Assembly (NCBI GenBank): GCA_026936105.1
Contig: JAIXKI010000004.1
Location: 124,001 to 188,000, forward strand
Direction of reading: 5' to 3'
Source of the DNA: Chitinophagales bacterium
Lineage (GTDB): Bacteria > Bacteroidota > Bacteroidia > Chitinophagales > Chitinophagaceae
DNA length: 64,000 bases
Positions 27,558-35,594 of the stretch are shown piece after piece. Both the position numbers and the translations under genes were made by a program. The notes below the pieces were generated by a model, which did not search any database, had not been told where the DNA came from, and was given only the letters and a program-made list of their open reading frames with translations. Positions within the stretch are counted from its first letter, which is position 1; each line of letters opens with the position of its first letter.

Positions 27558-28286
27558 TTATTTGAAGTCCAGTTGTTTTAGTGCTGCTTCAGATTTTTTG
27601 TTGCCTGCTTTGGCAGACTTGCCAAACCACTCTTTGGACAGAGCCTTGTTGACTGGCAATCCGGCCTGTCCGTAGTAATAATAAACCCCGAGATTGTACA
27701 TAGCTGTAGCATTCCCGGCATCGGTTGCCTTTTTATACCATTGGAGCCCCGTGTCTGTATTCTTATCCACTCCCTTGCCCTCCAGGTACATATCACCCAC
27801 ATAATACATAGCCTGGGAATCGTCTTTTTCGGCTGCTTTTTTATAACATGCCAAAGCTTTGGCCTCATCCTTTGTAATTCCTTCGCCCGATTCGTATCTG
27901 GAGCCTAAATTCATCAGGCCAAATATGTTTTCTTTACCGGCAGCTTTCTGATACCATTTCACAGCCTCGGCAGCATTTTGTTTTACTCCTAAGCCATTGC
28001 TGTATAATAATCCGATATATACCATAGATGAATCATCGCCAAGGTCTGCCGCTTTGCGGAACCAGTTCATGGCCCCATCATAGTTTTTCTCTTCTCCCTG
28101 CGTCAGTTTCAAAGCATATTCCATCATTCCTTTGGGATAACCTTTTTCAGCCGATTGTTTGAAATAATTGAAAGCTTCTGTCCAGTCTTTGGCAGCTTTT
28201 CCTTTATCATATTCGGCCTTTCCGTTTTGAGCAGACACCGATACAACAACCAGCATTATAGAAACTGCAAGTGCGATCTTTTTCAT
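27558..28286 (-). CDS. Sel1-like repeat (TPR-type) secreted protein
   Basis: 242 residues. An N-terminal signal peptide (MKKIALAVSIMLVVVSVSAQ) is followed by about six Sel1-like repeats, each with the WYQKAA/WFRKAA...GDDSSMVYIGLLY pattern (residues about 30-235). Sel1 repeats form a superhelix that mediates protein-protein contacts in signalling and envelope stress; no enzyme is implied. It is exported. It is downstream, by 26 bp, of the WG-repeat protein, with which it probably forms an operon. Confidence 0.9.
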   Translation of the reverse strand: MKKIALAVSIMLVVVSVSAQNGKAEYDKGKAAKDWTEAFNYFKQSAEKGYPKGMMEYALKLTQGEEKNYDGAMNWFRKAADLGDDSSMVYIGLLYSNGLGVKQNAAEAVKWYQKAAGKENIFGLMNLGSRYESGEGITKDEAKALACYKKAAEKDDSQAMYYVGDMYLEGKGVDKNTDTGLQWYKKATDAGNATAMYNLGVYYYYGQAGLPVNKALSKEWFGKSAKAGNKKSEAALKQLDFK

Positions 28287-28312
28287 TTCTTGTCTTTTTT
28301 TTATGTAAAAAA

Positions 28313-29710
28313 TTACCAGTAAGCATTCTGATTCACCCGATTTCCTTTCATATCAATAAAGATATTTTTTCCATTTATGCGTGCATGTGTAACTCCTCCG
28401 CCTGATTCATGGAAATAATCCAGGCTTTCAAATTTTATTGGAACAACAACTTCTCCTTTAGTATTAATATATCCCCAATCCCCTCCTTGCTGTACTTTTC
28501 TTAATCCGCTATTCACTTTGTCTTCTATTACATCGTAAAAGTCAGTAATTCTTTTTCCTGATTTATTAATAAGAGCATATTTCCCGTCTTTTTCTACAAT
28601 AGCTGAACCTCCTTCAAAATCAGAAATGTCATCATAATCGGTTTTGATAACTGTTTTTCCTGTTTTATCTATAAATACCCATTTGCCGCCCAGTTTAACT
28701 CCGGCAAGGTTTTCATGAAAAGAATGTGTATTATCATATTTTAAGGGAATTACCGGTTTGCCTGAAACATTGTAATAACCATAGTCATACCTCTGTGAAA
28801 ATTCATCATTCGATGGTTTGGACGATATTTTTCCAACACTGATCATACCATCGGAGATTTCTCCCATACGATCATACTTTTGAGGAATTATAACTTTCCC
28901 CGATTTATCCAAAAGGCCAAAATATCCCTCGTAATCACCCGAAAAGATCTTAATATATCCTTTTTCCAGAATTGCTATCTCATTGTATTTTACAGGCACA
29001 ACTATTTTACCATTGCCATTGACCACACCATATTGACCACCTGATTCAATCTTAACCAGGTCTCCTTTAATTTCCGCTTCATCACTTTCGGTCAAATCAA
29101 ACTCTTTACCCAACTTTATATTGAAAATCTTTTTTGTATCGTTTAACCCGACTATGGCAATTTCAGATGTTTTGGCATCTCCGTCATCTAACATATCATA
29201 TTTTACGGGTACCAATACTTTTCCCGAAAAGTCTAATAATCCTCTCTTATCCGCATTTACTGCATAAATATGATTGTTTTCAAAACGTAATTCATCAAAT
29301 TTATAGGGAATGATATTTGTACCGTTTTTATCAAACAATCCATATTTTTTATCCTTTACTTTGATCATTAATCCATTTGGACCAACGTGGGCAACATATT
29401 GCTCCGGGTAAGAGACTTTCAAATAATTATCATACTTAAAGCCCACCTTGTTTTTTCCTGTTAAATCAATATAACCCCATTTCCCGTTTAGTTTTGCCAA
29501 AACAATGCTTTCATCTGTACCAGTAACATCAAGATCATTTATTTCTTCATAAACGGGTGCCACTACTTCTTTGCCGGTTGATGTCATATAACCGAATTTA
29601 CCCTCCATATTTTTAAATTTAATAAAAGCCTGTTGTGAATAGCCTGCAAAGGTGATCAGTAGCATTCCTGCTAATAAAGTAACTATCTTTTTTGTTTTCC
29701 TGGTTTTCAT
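28313..29710 (-). CDS. Secreted WG-repeat protein
   Basis: 465 residues. Signal peptide (about 1-24), then about ten to eleven WG beta repeats with the pattern KxGYIDxxGKxVVPxKYDxI spaced about 40 residues apart (for example KWGYIDLTGKNKVGFKYDNY, KWVFIDKTGKTVIKTDYDDI). WG-repeat proteins are widespread in Bacteroidota and likely form a beta-propeller-like or solenoid fold; the function is not known. The Sel1 gene follows in the same direction. Confidence 0.9.
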   Translation of the reverse strand: MKTRKTKKIVTLLAGMLLITFAGYSQQAFIKFKNMEGKFGYMTSTGKEVVAPVYEEINDLDVTGTDESIVLAKLNGKWGYIDLTGKNKVGFKYDNYLKVSYPEQYVAHVGPNGLMIKVKDKKYGLFDKNGTNIIPYKFDELRFENNHIYAVNADKRGLLDFSGKVLVPVKYDMLDDGDAKTSEIAIVGLNDTKKIFNIKLGKEFDLTESDEAEIKGDLVKIESGGQYGVVNGNGKIVVPVKYNEIAILEKGYIKIFSGDYEGYFGLLDKSGKVIIPQKYDRMGEISDGMISVGKISSKPSNDEFSQRYDYGYYNVSGKPVIPLKYDNTHSFHENLAGVKLGGKWVFIDKTGKTVIKTDYDDISDFEGGSAIVEKDGKYALINKSGKRITDFYDVIEDKVNSGLRKVQQGGDWGYINTKGEVVVPIKFESLDYFHESGGGVTHARINGKNIFIDMKGNRVNQNAYW

Positions 29711-30261
29711 TTATTTAGAATTTAAAGGGTTTCTGAGCTCAATTAATAAATGCGAAAAAACGGTTTAGCGATTCAGTGCTTATCTTTCATTCTGGCCTGC
29801 CGTCAATGCGCCGGCGATAGCAAGCATTGTTTCCTCGCAGATCATGCTTGCATTCCTTTTTCCGGTTAACAGCTTTCGGGTCGTACGAATTCATATATAA
29901 AAATATAACACATAAACTTCAAAAGGAAGCGATCAGAAGGAATTTATTATGATTTTGTAAAATACCGGCGATTGAAATACTATTCAAAAAACTGAGGATA
30001 CTCGTAATAATATTGGCCGTCTTCTAAGTTAGTGAGATGGTCCTTGGTTCATGTGGTAGGTGGAAGAAAACACCGACCACGGCGTGTTAGTTTTTCGAAC
30101 ATCCGCCAAGGCTGAAGTCTTCTAAAGCTTGTTTTTTACCACTTCGCTGTTGCTTTCATTGAAGTAGGCTAACTTAACAGAACATCGTGTCATGCCATCA
30201 AGTTCGATTGGTAATTAAATAACACCTTTTTCGGTTTCGTAATTGTGTAAACCGTCTTCGT
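29711..30261. other. Intergenic region with a weak terminator-like hairpin
   Basis: 550 bases without a supported gene. One hairpin, AACACCG/CGGcGTGTT at 30069-30088, is followed on the minus strand by TTTTCTTCC and could end the transcript of the small gene at 30262. A block GTAAACCGTCTTCGTCTATCG (about 30246-30265) is a partial match in the opposite direction to the GAACGAAGACGTTTGACCC part of the second repeat. Confidence 0.4.
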
Positions 30262-30576
30262 CTATCGTTTTTTTAGCAGGCCTTTAAATTTTAAAGCTAA
30301 AATAATATGGTATATGGCTACGAATAAAAAAAAGACACCAATGCCGATAAGAATAAAATGAGGAGTTCTATTATCGTCCGCTTTCAAAGCAGCATAGTAA
30401 GCTCCTCCGGTATTATTAGGAGGAGGTAAATCACGAGTATGTCTGCTAAAGAGTGGCTCATCAGCCCATATTCTGCCAAGGGAATACATGATCAATAAAA
30501 TACCAATGCTCAGCCAAATAACAAATTTGCTCTTATGCTTTCTGATACTTTTTTTTACATTTTCAACGTAGCTCAT
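30262..30576 (-). CDS. Hypothetical small membrane protein with two helices
   Basis: 104 residues: a basic start (VKKSIRKHKSKF), helix one (about 17-35, FVIWLSIGILLIMYSLGRIW), a 40-residue hydrophilic loop with a Pro/Gly-rich stretch, and helix two (about 76-96). I do not recognise it. It lies between repeat-like sequences on both sides, an arrangement seen for single-gene accessory units. Confidence 0.5.
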   Translation of the reverse strand: MSYVENVKKSIRKHKSKFVIWLSIGILLIMYSLGRIWADEPLFSRHTRDLPPPNNTGGAYYAALKADDNRTPHFILIGIGVFFLFVAIYHIILALKFKGLLKKR

Positions 30577-30680
30577 TAGTGGTATCCTGTTTATATGTTT
30601 CCATTAAATCTATAACAAACTTCGCAAAACATGATTCCCGTTCTTCGCAGCCTTCTGAATCAATAGACAGTCTATGCTGA

Positions 30681-30822
30681 CGCACAACGTCTGACCAGTT
30701 TTGCGTTCGGGCAAGATTTTTCAATGAAAAATCTCGGGCGAGCGACAAAACTCAAATCTACGAAAAGGAGTCGAACGAAGACGTTTGACCCGACTGACGC
30801 AAAACTGGCTGTTAGCGGTTCG
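30681..30822. repeat. Second interspersed repeat, copy 2, within a long inverted repeat
   Basis: Outer arms are a perfect 11-bp inverted repeat, CCAGTTTTGCG (30695-30705) and CGCAAAACTGG (30798-30808). Inside lies a near-perfect palindrome AGATTTTTCA/TGAAAAATCT (30714-30734). The sequence from TTCAATGAAAAATCTC (30720) to GAACGAAGAC (30782) matches the copy at 27481. The flanks carry AAC (left, GCACAACG) and GTT (right, TGTTAGCGG), which makes the geometry superficially like an attC-type recombination site, though standard R-box consensus is not met. Confidence 0.55.
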
Positions 30823-30941
30823 GGCTTTCCTTTTTCTGCGGTTAGTCATTTCCTTCGCAGGCGAGTGTCAGATGGTCTTGTGCGTTGGGTTAGTGGCACT
30901 CGCCGTATTATCTGAGAAAGAAAGAAGTTGTAAATTAGAAC

Positions 30942-31571
30942 ATGCCTGTAAAACGAAAGATAACGGAACCTGACGGGGTTTACTTCATCACGTTTACTTG
31001 TCATCAGTGGAAACCTTTAACCGAACTGACAGGCGGTTACGATTTGGTCTGCAATTGGTTTGATCACTTGAAAATCAAAGGACATTATATAGCCGGATAT
31101 GTAATTATGCCCAATCATATTCATGCATTAATTGCATTCAGTAATACCGGACAATCCATCAATACGATCATAGGCAACGGCAAGCGGTTCATTGCTTATG
31201 AAATTATTAATAGAGTGAAGTAACAAAAGGAGGTAAAATTATTACACCAATTGGAAATATCCGTGAAGGCGAAGGATAGGGAAAGAGGGAAACGCCACGA
31301 GATATGGGAAGATTAATTTGACTGGATAGAATGCCGAACCAACAGCTACATGCAACAGAAGCTGAGTTACATTCATCAGAACCCCTGTAGAGGGAAATGG
31401 AATCTTGCACCGGCACCGGAGGATTATATACACAGTTCAGCAAAGTTTTACGCAACAGGTGAACAGGGAATTTATCCGGTGTTGAATTATTGCGAACTGG
31501 CGGATATTAATTTGACGAAACCTTTACAGAACGACGCCGGGTCCACGCCTTCCACAAGGCCCGGGCGGTGA
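30942..31571 (+). pseudogene. REP-associated tyrosine transposase (RAYT, IS200-like HUH), interrupted by two stops
   Basis: One continuous plus-strand frame encodes a Y1-type HUH protein in three pieces: residues 1-93 with FITFTCHQWKPL and MPNHIHALI (the HUH His-x-His), then an ochre stop at 31221-31223, then 30 codons with ISVKAKDRERGKRHEIWED, a second ochre at 31314-31316, then FDWIECRTNSYMQQKLSYIHQNP with the catalytic Tyr and a WNLAPAPEDYIHSSA end. The joined product of about 208 residues resembles RAYTs. RAYTs mobilise REP hairpins in other bacteria. Two in-frame stops without frameshift make it a pseudogene. Confidence 0.85.
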
Positions 31572-31588
31572 GACTTCGGCTGGGAAGC
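31503..31588 (+). repeat. Repeat B: 3' end of the RAYT pseudogene
   Basis: Carries the tail peptide DINLTKPLQNDAG and the block ACGACGCCGGG...GAGACTTCGGCTGGGAA, the counterpart of repeat A. It is the copy attached to a recognisable gene body. Confidence 0.6.
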
Positions 31589-31646
31589 TGTAAGTTTGGT
31601 CACTCAGATGGGAAGAAAAGTTATTTATGTGTCGGTCGTGCGTTGC

Positions 31647-31768
31647 AAAAAAATTAAAACACCGAAGGGAAGGAGAAAAAAATAAAATTCTCTTTTGGTC
31701 GGTAAAAACACACTCTTTTGCAAACTTTGGTCTGCGGGTGGGGTTGGAGCGGTTTGTAAATGTGTGTG
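31647..31768 (+). repeat. Left boundary element of the defence island
   Basis: Consists of A-rich tails AAAAAAATTAAAACACC (31647-31663) and AAAAAAATAAAATTCT (31676-31691), then a hairpin with 17-bp arms (31709-31725 and 31752-31768, about four mismatches) around a loop containing TGCGGGT. Both tails recur in inverted order and orientation at 40696-40738, and an equivalent hairpin with the same CTCTTTTG, TGCGGGT and AAATGTG blocks occurs at 40619-40683. The two therefore bracket the restriction-modification operon. Confidence 0.7.
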
Positions 31769-31782
31769 TTTTTGTGCGTGGG

Positions 31783-34425
31783 TCATGTTGTAAGGTCTTT
31801 GACAGATGAAACTTGCTTATAAACCACTTCTGTAAATTCTTTAAAGTGTTCTTTACCACATTTGATTTTCTGTTTTTCACTTTTTAAAAGTTCCTGTCCT
31901 TCACTCTTAGTTTCCGCAACAAAGTATATTTTCCTTTCACCTTTAAAAACCACTGCCCAGTCAGGATTATAGTTCCCTATTGGTGTCGGTATTTTAAACC
32001 AGTTTGGTAGTTTAAAATAAAATTCAATATTCTCACTTGTTTCGCAGTCTTTAGCAAATTGATTTTCTACGCCACTGTCAAGCGGAATAAAGTTTTCATA
32101 AATGGTCTTATTGGGGTCTGTTACTGAATGCGTGAAATTGTCAAGATAGATTTCAAAATCCGCATCGTCAAACAAAGTCATTTCATACATTTTGCTGCCT
32201 ATACTTTCGTATTTAATGCCGTCAATCATAAGGTCATACAAAACGCTCTTTATTGCATTTGTTGTATTGTCCATAAACATTTGCGGATTGATAAGCACTT
32301 CGCTAATTCTTCCTGACTTTTTCAAAATTTGAAGGATTGTATCCCTTGTTAACTCAGTCTTACTTTGTATGTAGGTGAGTAAGTCTGGAATTTCGATACT
32401 ACTTCCATAATCATTCAAAGCACTGTCGCTTAAAAGCTGCCCAGAAACACCTTCATCAGTTATCAGAACTTTTTGTTTTGTGCTACTTACAGTCGGCTTA
32501 ATAGTTTCCGGCATGTCTTTAAGCGCTTTGCCTGCAAGTGCAATCAGGTCGGGTGTTTGGTAAGAAACACTATATTTTGTTTTATACTTTATCTTCTCCC
32601 ATATCTGTAAAAATTTCGGGTCGGCTTCAAATCCTTTTCTATAATTTACTTTTTTACGTTCTGCTTTATTCTTAATCCTATTTTCAAACTTTACTCCGCA
32701 ATCATCCTCTATTTCTTTTTGTAATGCTTTTGCAAAGTCTTCATACCTTTCATTTGCAATAACTGTTAGTTTGTTGGTGTTTTGGTCATGTATTCTTTGC
32801 CCTTCTTGGTTAACACACAATCGTAAACCCCTTCCGATTTCTTGTCGCTTTTTGATTTCTGACTTTGTTTCATTTAAAGTGCAAATTTGAAATACGTTTG
32901 GGTTGTCCCAACCTTCACGAAGTGCAGAATGACTGAATATGAAGCGTAAAGGCGTATTGATGTCAAGCAATTTTTCTTTATCCTGCATGATGAGTTTGTA
33001 AGTATCATCATCAGCCTGAGTTTCACCGCCTGTGTCCTTTATTCTCCCTTTATTATCCTGTGAAAAATATCCGTTATGAATTTCATCTACGGAGTAAGGA
33101 ATTAAACCTGCAAATGCAGTTTTACGAATTTCATTTTGATATATTTCTTCAAACCATTCTGCAAACTTACCTTTCAACGGATTTCCACTTGAATCATAAT
33201 CACGATAATTTTTCACTTTGTCAATAAAAAACAAAGTCAAAACCTTTATGCCTTTGGGTTTGTAAAATTTCTCTTTCTTTAAATGTTCTTCTACTGTTTT
33301 TTGAACCATGTAGCGAAGCACTTCATCGTTTAAACCACCTTGTGTTTCTCCAACTGTCAGCATTTGTCCGTTGGATAAGGAAACAACCTGATTGCTTAAA
33401 TCAATTTCGGTCACTTTTAAATCCTGATAAATATCCCGTTCACCTGAAAGTTTGTATAAGTCGTATTTATCACGGTCAACTGTTACCGATTTCCTTACCA
33501 CTCCTTTTGCGGTATTCACATCAATTTTCAACTTCGCAATAATTTTATTTTTACCGCTTGGTTGAATTTTTTCGACCTGAACAAAAGCATCATTCATGGC
33601 ATTCTCACTCACTACAGAGTCCACCTCAATCTGCTTTACCAAACCTAAATCGTATGCCTTAACGGGATTAAGCGAATACATCAGGTTATAAAGATTAGTA
33701 TGTGTAGCGGAATAACGAAGTGTGCAAAGGGGATTAAGATTTTCAATGGCTTTTTTGCGAATTTCCGTTTCCATGTTTTGTGGTTCATCCACAATCACAA
33801 TGGGTCGGGTGCTTTGAATAAATTCAATTGGCTTTTTACCTGTTAGTTTATCATTCGGTTTATTGATGATATTCTCGTCTTTTGCAAAGGCATCAATATT
33901 GAGAATCAAAATTTGAATGGTGTTAGCAGAAGCAAAGCCCCTAAGATGGGAAACTTTTTTACTGTCGTAAATATCAAAATTGATTGCTGCTTTGTCGTAA
34001 AGAGACTGAAAATGCTCATTCGTGATTTGCAAGTTTTTTAAAACACCTTCACGAATAGCAATAGATGGAACAACAATCACAAACTTTTTAAAACCATAAA
34101 GTTTGTTGAGTTCATAAATGGTTCGCAGATAAACGTATGTCTTCCCTGTGCCTGTTTCCATTTCCACGGAAAAGTTCATTCCCTGCATGTCAGAAACTTT
34201 GTCTTTTATCTCGTTGCGTTGTTGAATGGATTTTATATTTTCAAGAATTTGTTCTTCTGAAAGTGTTAAACGATTGCCTAAACCATTTTCAGAAATCAAT
34301 GCCCCGGCAGAAGAAACCGAAAACTCAAAATCACCTCCACTCAAAGGTTGCCCTTCAAATATGTCGGTTATAGCTTTTATAGCATCTAACTGATATTCCT
34401 GATTGCTATCGAAGTGGAGTTTCAT
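31783..34425 (-). CDS. res: Type III restriction enzyme, Res subunit (helicase-nuclease)
   Basis: 880 residues. An SF2 helicase core: Walker A ETGTGKT (90-96), motif II DEPQ (213-216), motif III SAT (239-241), and later SHSALREGWDNP and QEIGRGLRL (motifs V-VI). A C-terminal nuclease of PD-(D/E)xK type follows: NPD (820-822) and AETK (837-840). Type III Res with Mod cuts DNA about 25-27 bp from the site after ATP-driven movement, when two sites are oppositely oriented. The start overlaps the stop of the AlbA_2 gene by 4 bp (34422-34425). Last gene of the operon. Confidence 0.95.
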   Translation of the reverse strand: MKLHFDSNQEYQLDAIKAITDIFEGQPLSGGDFEFSVSSAGALISENGLGNRLTLSEEQILENIKSIQQRNEIKDKVSDMQGMNFSVEMETGTGKTYVYLRTIYELNKLYGFKKFVIVVPSIAIREGVLKNLQITNEHFQSLYDKAAINFDIYDSKKVSHLRGFASANTIQILILNIDAFAKDENIINKPNDKLTGKKPIEFIQSTRPIVIVDEPQNMETEIRKKAIENLNPLCTLRYSATHTNLYNLMYSLNPVKAYDLGLVKQIEVDSVVSENAMNDAFVQVEKIQPSGKNKIIAKLKIDVNTAKGVVRKSVTVDRDKYDLYKLSGERDIYQDLKVTEIDLSNQVVSLSNGQMLTVGETQGGLNDEVLRYMVQKTVEEHLKKEKFYKPKGIKVLTLFFIDKVKNYRDYDSSGNPLKGKFAEWFEEIYQNEIRKTAFAGLIPYSVDEIHNGYFSQDNKGRIKDTGGETQADDDTYKLIMQDKEKLLDINTPLRFIFSHSALREGWDNPNVFQICTLNETKSEIKKRQEIGRGLRLCVNQEGQRIHDQNTNKLTVIANERYEDFAKALQKEIEDDCGVKFENRIKNKAERKKVNYRKGFEADPKFLQIWEKIKYKTKYSVSYQTPDLIALAGKALKDMPETIKPTVSSTKQKVLITDEGVSGQLLSDSALNDYGSSIEIPDLLTYIQSKTELTRDTILQILKKSGRISEVLINPQMFMDNTTNAIKSVLYDLMIDGIKYESIGSKMYEMTLFDDADFEIYLDNFTHSVTDPNKTIYENFIPLDSGVENQFAKDCETSENIEFYFKLPNWFKIPTPIGNYNPDWAVVFKGERKIYFVAETKSEGQELLKSEKQKIKCGKEHFKEFTEVVYKQVSSVKDLTT

Positions 34426-35594
34426 TTCTTTTCAGGTCTTGGAATAATAACTTTGAATTGTTCGCCCTCTGTGTCGTTAATTAATTCAATATTCGGTTGT
34501 TCTGCTAATGCTCTTTTAACGCCTGAACCCAATCCGCTGAATGGTAAGGTATGCGTGCTAAAAGCTACCAACTGATTATTCCTGATTACAGGGTTTCCAA
34601 ATTTTATATCATCAACGGTCAAGCTATTTGGAAGCTTCCCTGGGCTGATTATTTCAATTCGATTATCAAAAATCAGCAATCTGATTGGCGAGTTCTTGAA
34701 ATAGTCTCTGTGAACTAAAGCGTTTTGTAATAACTCTTCAAGTGCTATTGGAGATACCTCTAATTGACCTTTGGAATTAAAACTCTCTCCAGATTGTAAA
34801 AAAGCCAAGTTCTCTTTAAGGAACGAAATACCGTGATTAAACAACTCAGGAATTGTGCCTGTGAAGTCACTCGGTTTACTCTTATAGTCTTTGGCTTCTA
34901 TGTCATTCCCGAAAAAAGAAACCGCCTTTATAGTGAATGCTGGTTTAACAGCTTGTGGGTCTTTGCCAAAAAATAGTAGACCAGCAAGTGTCAATTGATT
35001 ATTACGCAGTACTCTTTTTGCTCTTAGAGCTTGCTCGTATGAAAGTCCTCTTTCTTCATAAGTTTTCCCAAACTCTTTCTTGAAATATTCTGAAAATATT
35101 TTTTCATCAATATCATCAATAGAAGTTCCATGCACTTCCATCTCATCCGCAAGTAAATTGCCGCTATGCTGAAACAGTCTCATAATTTCAGCATTGTCGG
35201 TTAAGAGGCGTTTATTTGAGCCTTGTTTAACATAAATTTCGCCTTTAGCTGTTTTATAAGGTTTATTAATGCCTTCTTGGATGTGAACAATCAATACATT
35301 GCGATATGACCCTTCTTGTTCTATTCTAATAACTTCTGTGGCTAAATAAACTGGTGGTTTTAAATTGTCTGCCACTTGCGAAATGACCCTGTCATATTCT
35401 TCAATTTGTTCCGATGTTAATCCAGTAATTTCTCCTGTCACATTCTTAACACCAATAAGAATAACTCCGCCTAAAGAATTTGACATTGCAACAATCTCTT
35501 GTGCTACGCTATCACGATGAGGAAGTTCTTCCTTAAACTGCACCTTGCTTGTTTCTCCTGTGCTGATTATGTCCAGTAGTTCTATTGCGTTCAT
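34422..35594 (-). CDS. AlbA_2 (Schlafen-type) DNA-binding and RecG-like C-terminal domain protein
   Basis: 390 residues. Residues about 10-125 form an AlbA_2 domain (VQFKEELPHRDSVAQEIVAMSNSLGGVILIGVKN); residues about 270-385 match the HATPase_c_4 / RecG-like C-terminal region (ALEELLQNALVHRDYF ... IEIISPGKLPNSL ... SGLGSGVKRAL). Such proteins are often annotated as RecG-like helicases or transcriptional regulators, but no helicase motifs are present. It overlaps by 4 bp both the preceding ATPase gene (35591-35594) and the following res, so it is an integral operon member. It is not a standard component of type III systems. Confidence 0.85.
   Translation of the reverse strand: MNAIELLDIISTGETSKVQFKEELPHRDSVAQEIVAMSNSLGGVILIGVKNVTGEITGLTSEQIEEYDRVISQVADNLKPPVYLATEVIRIEQEGSYRNVLIVHIQEGINKPYKTAKGEIYVKQGSNKRLLTDNAEIMRLFQHSGNLLADEMEVHGTSIDDIDEKIFSEYFKKEFGKTYEERGLSYEQALRAKRVLRNNQLTLAGLLFFGKDPQAVKPAFTIKAVSFFGNDIEAKDYKSKPSDFTGTIPELFNHGISFLKENLAFLQSGESFNSKGQLEVSPIALEELLQNALVHRDYFKNSPIRLLIFDNRIEIISPGKLPNSLTVDDIKFGNPVIRNNQLVAFSTHTLPFSGLGSGVKRALAEQPNIELINDTEGEQFKVIIPRPEKK

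Noticed and set aside
30563-30748. 61-codon minus-strand frame overlapping the second repeat
   Set aside because: It runs across the inverted repeat at 30695 and has no recognisable feature; its 14-bp overlap with the small membrane gene is incidental.
30681-30822. True integron attC site
   Set aside because: The outer boxes do not match RYYYAAC/GTTRRRY, and no integrase gene is present in the window. Kept only as a geometry remark.
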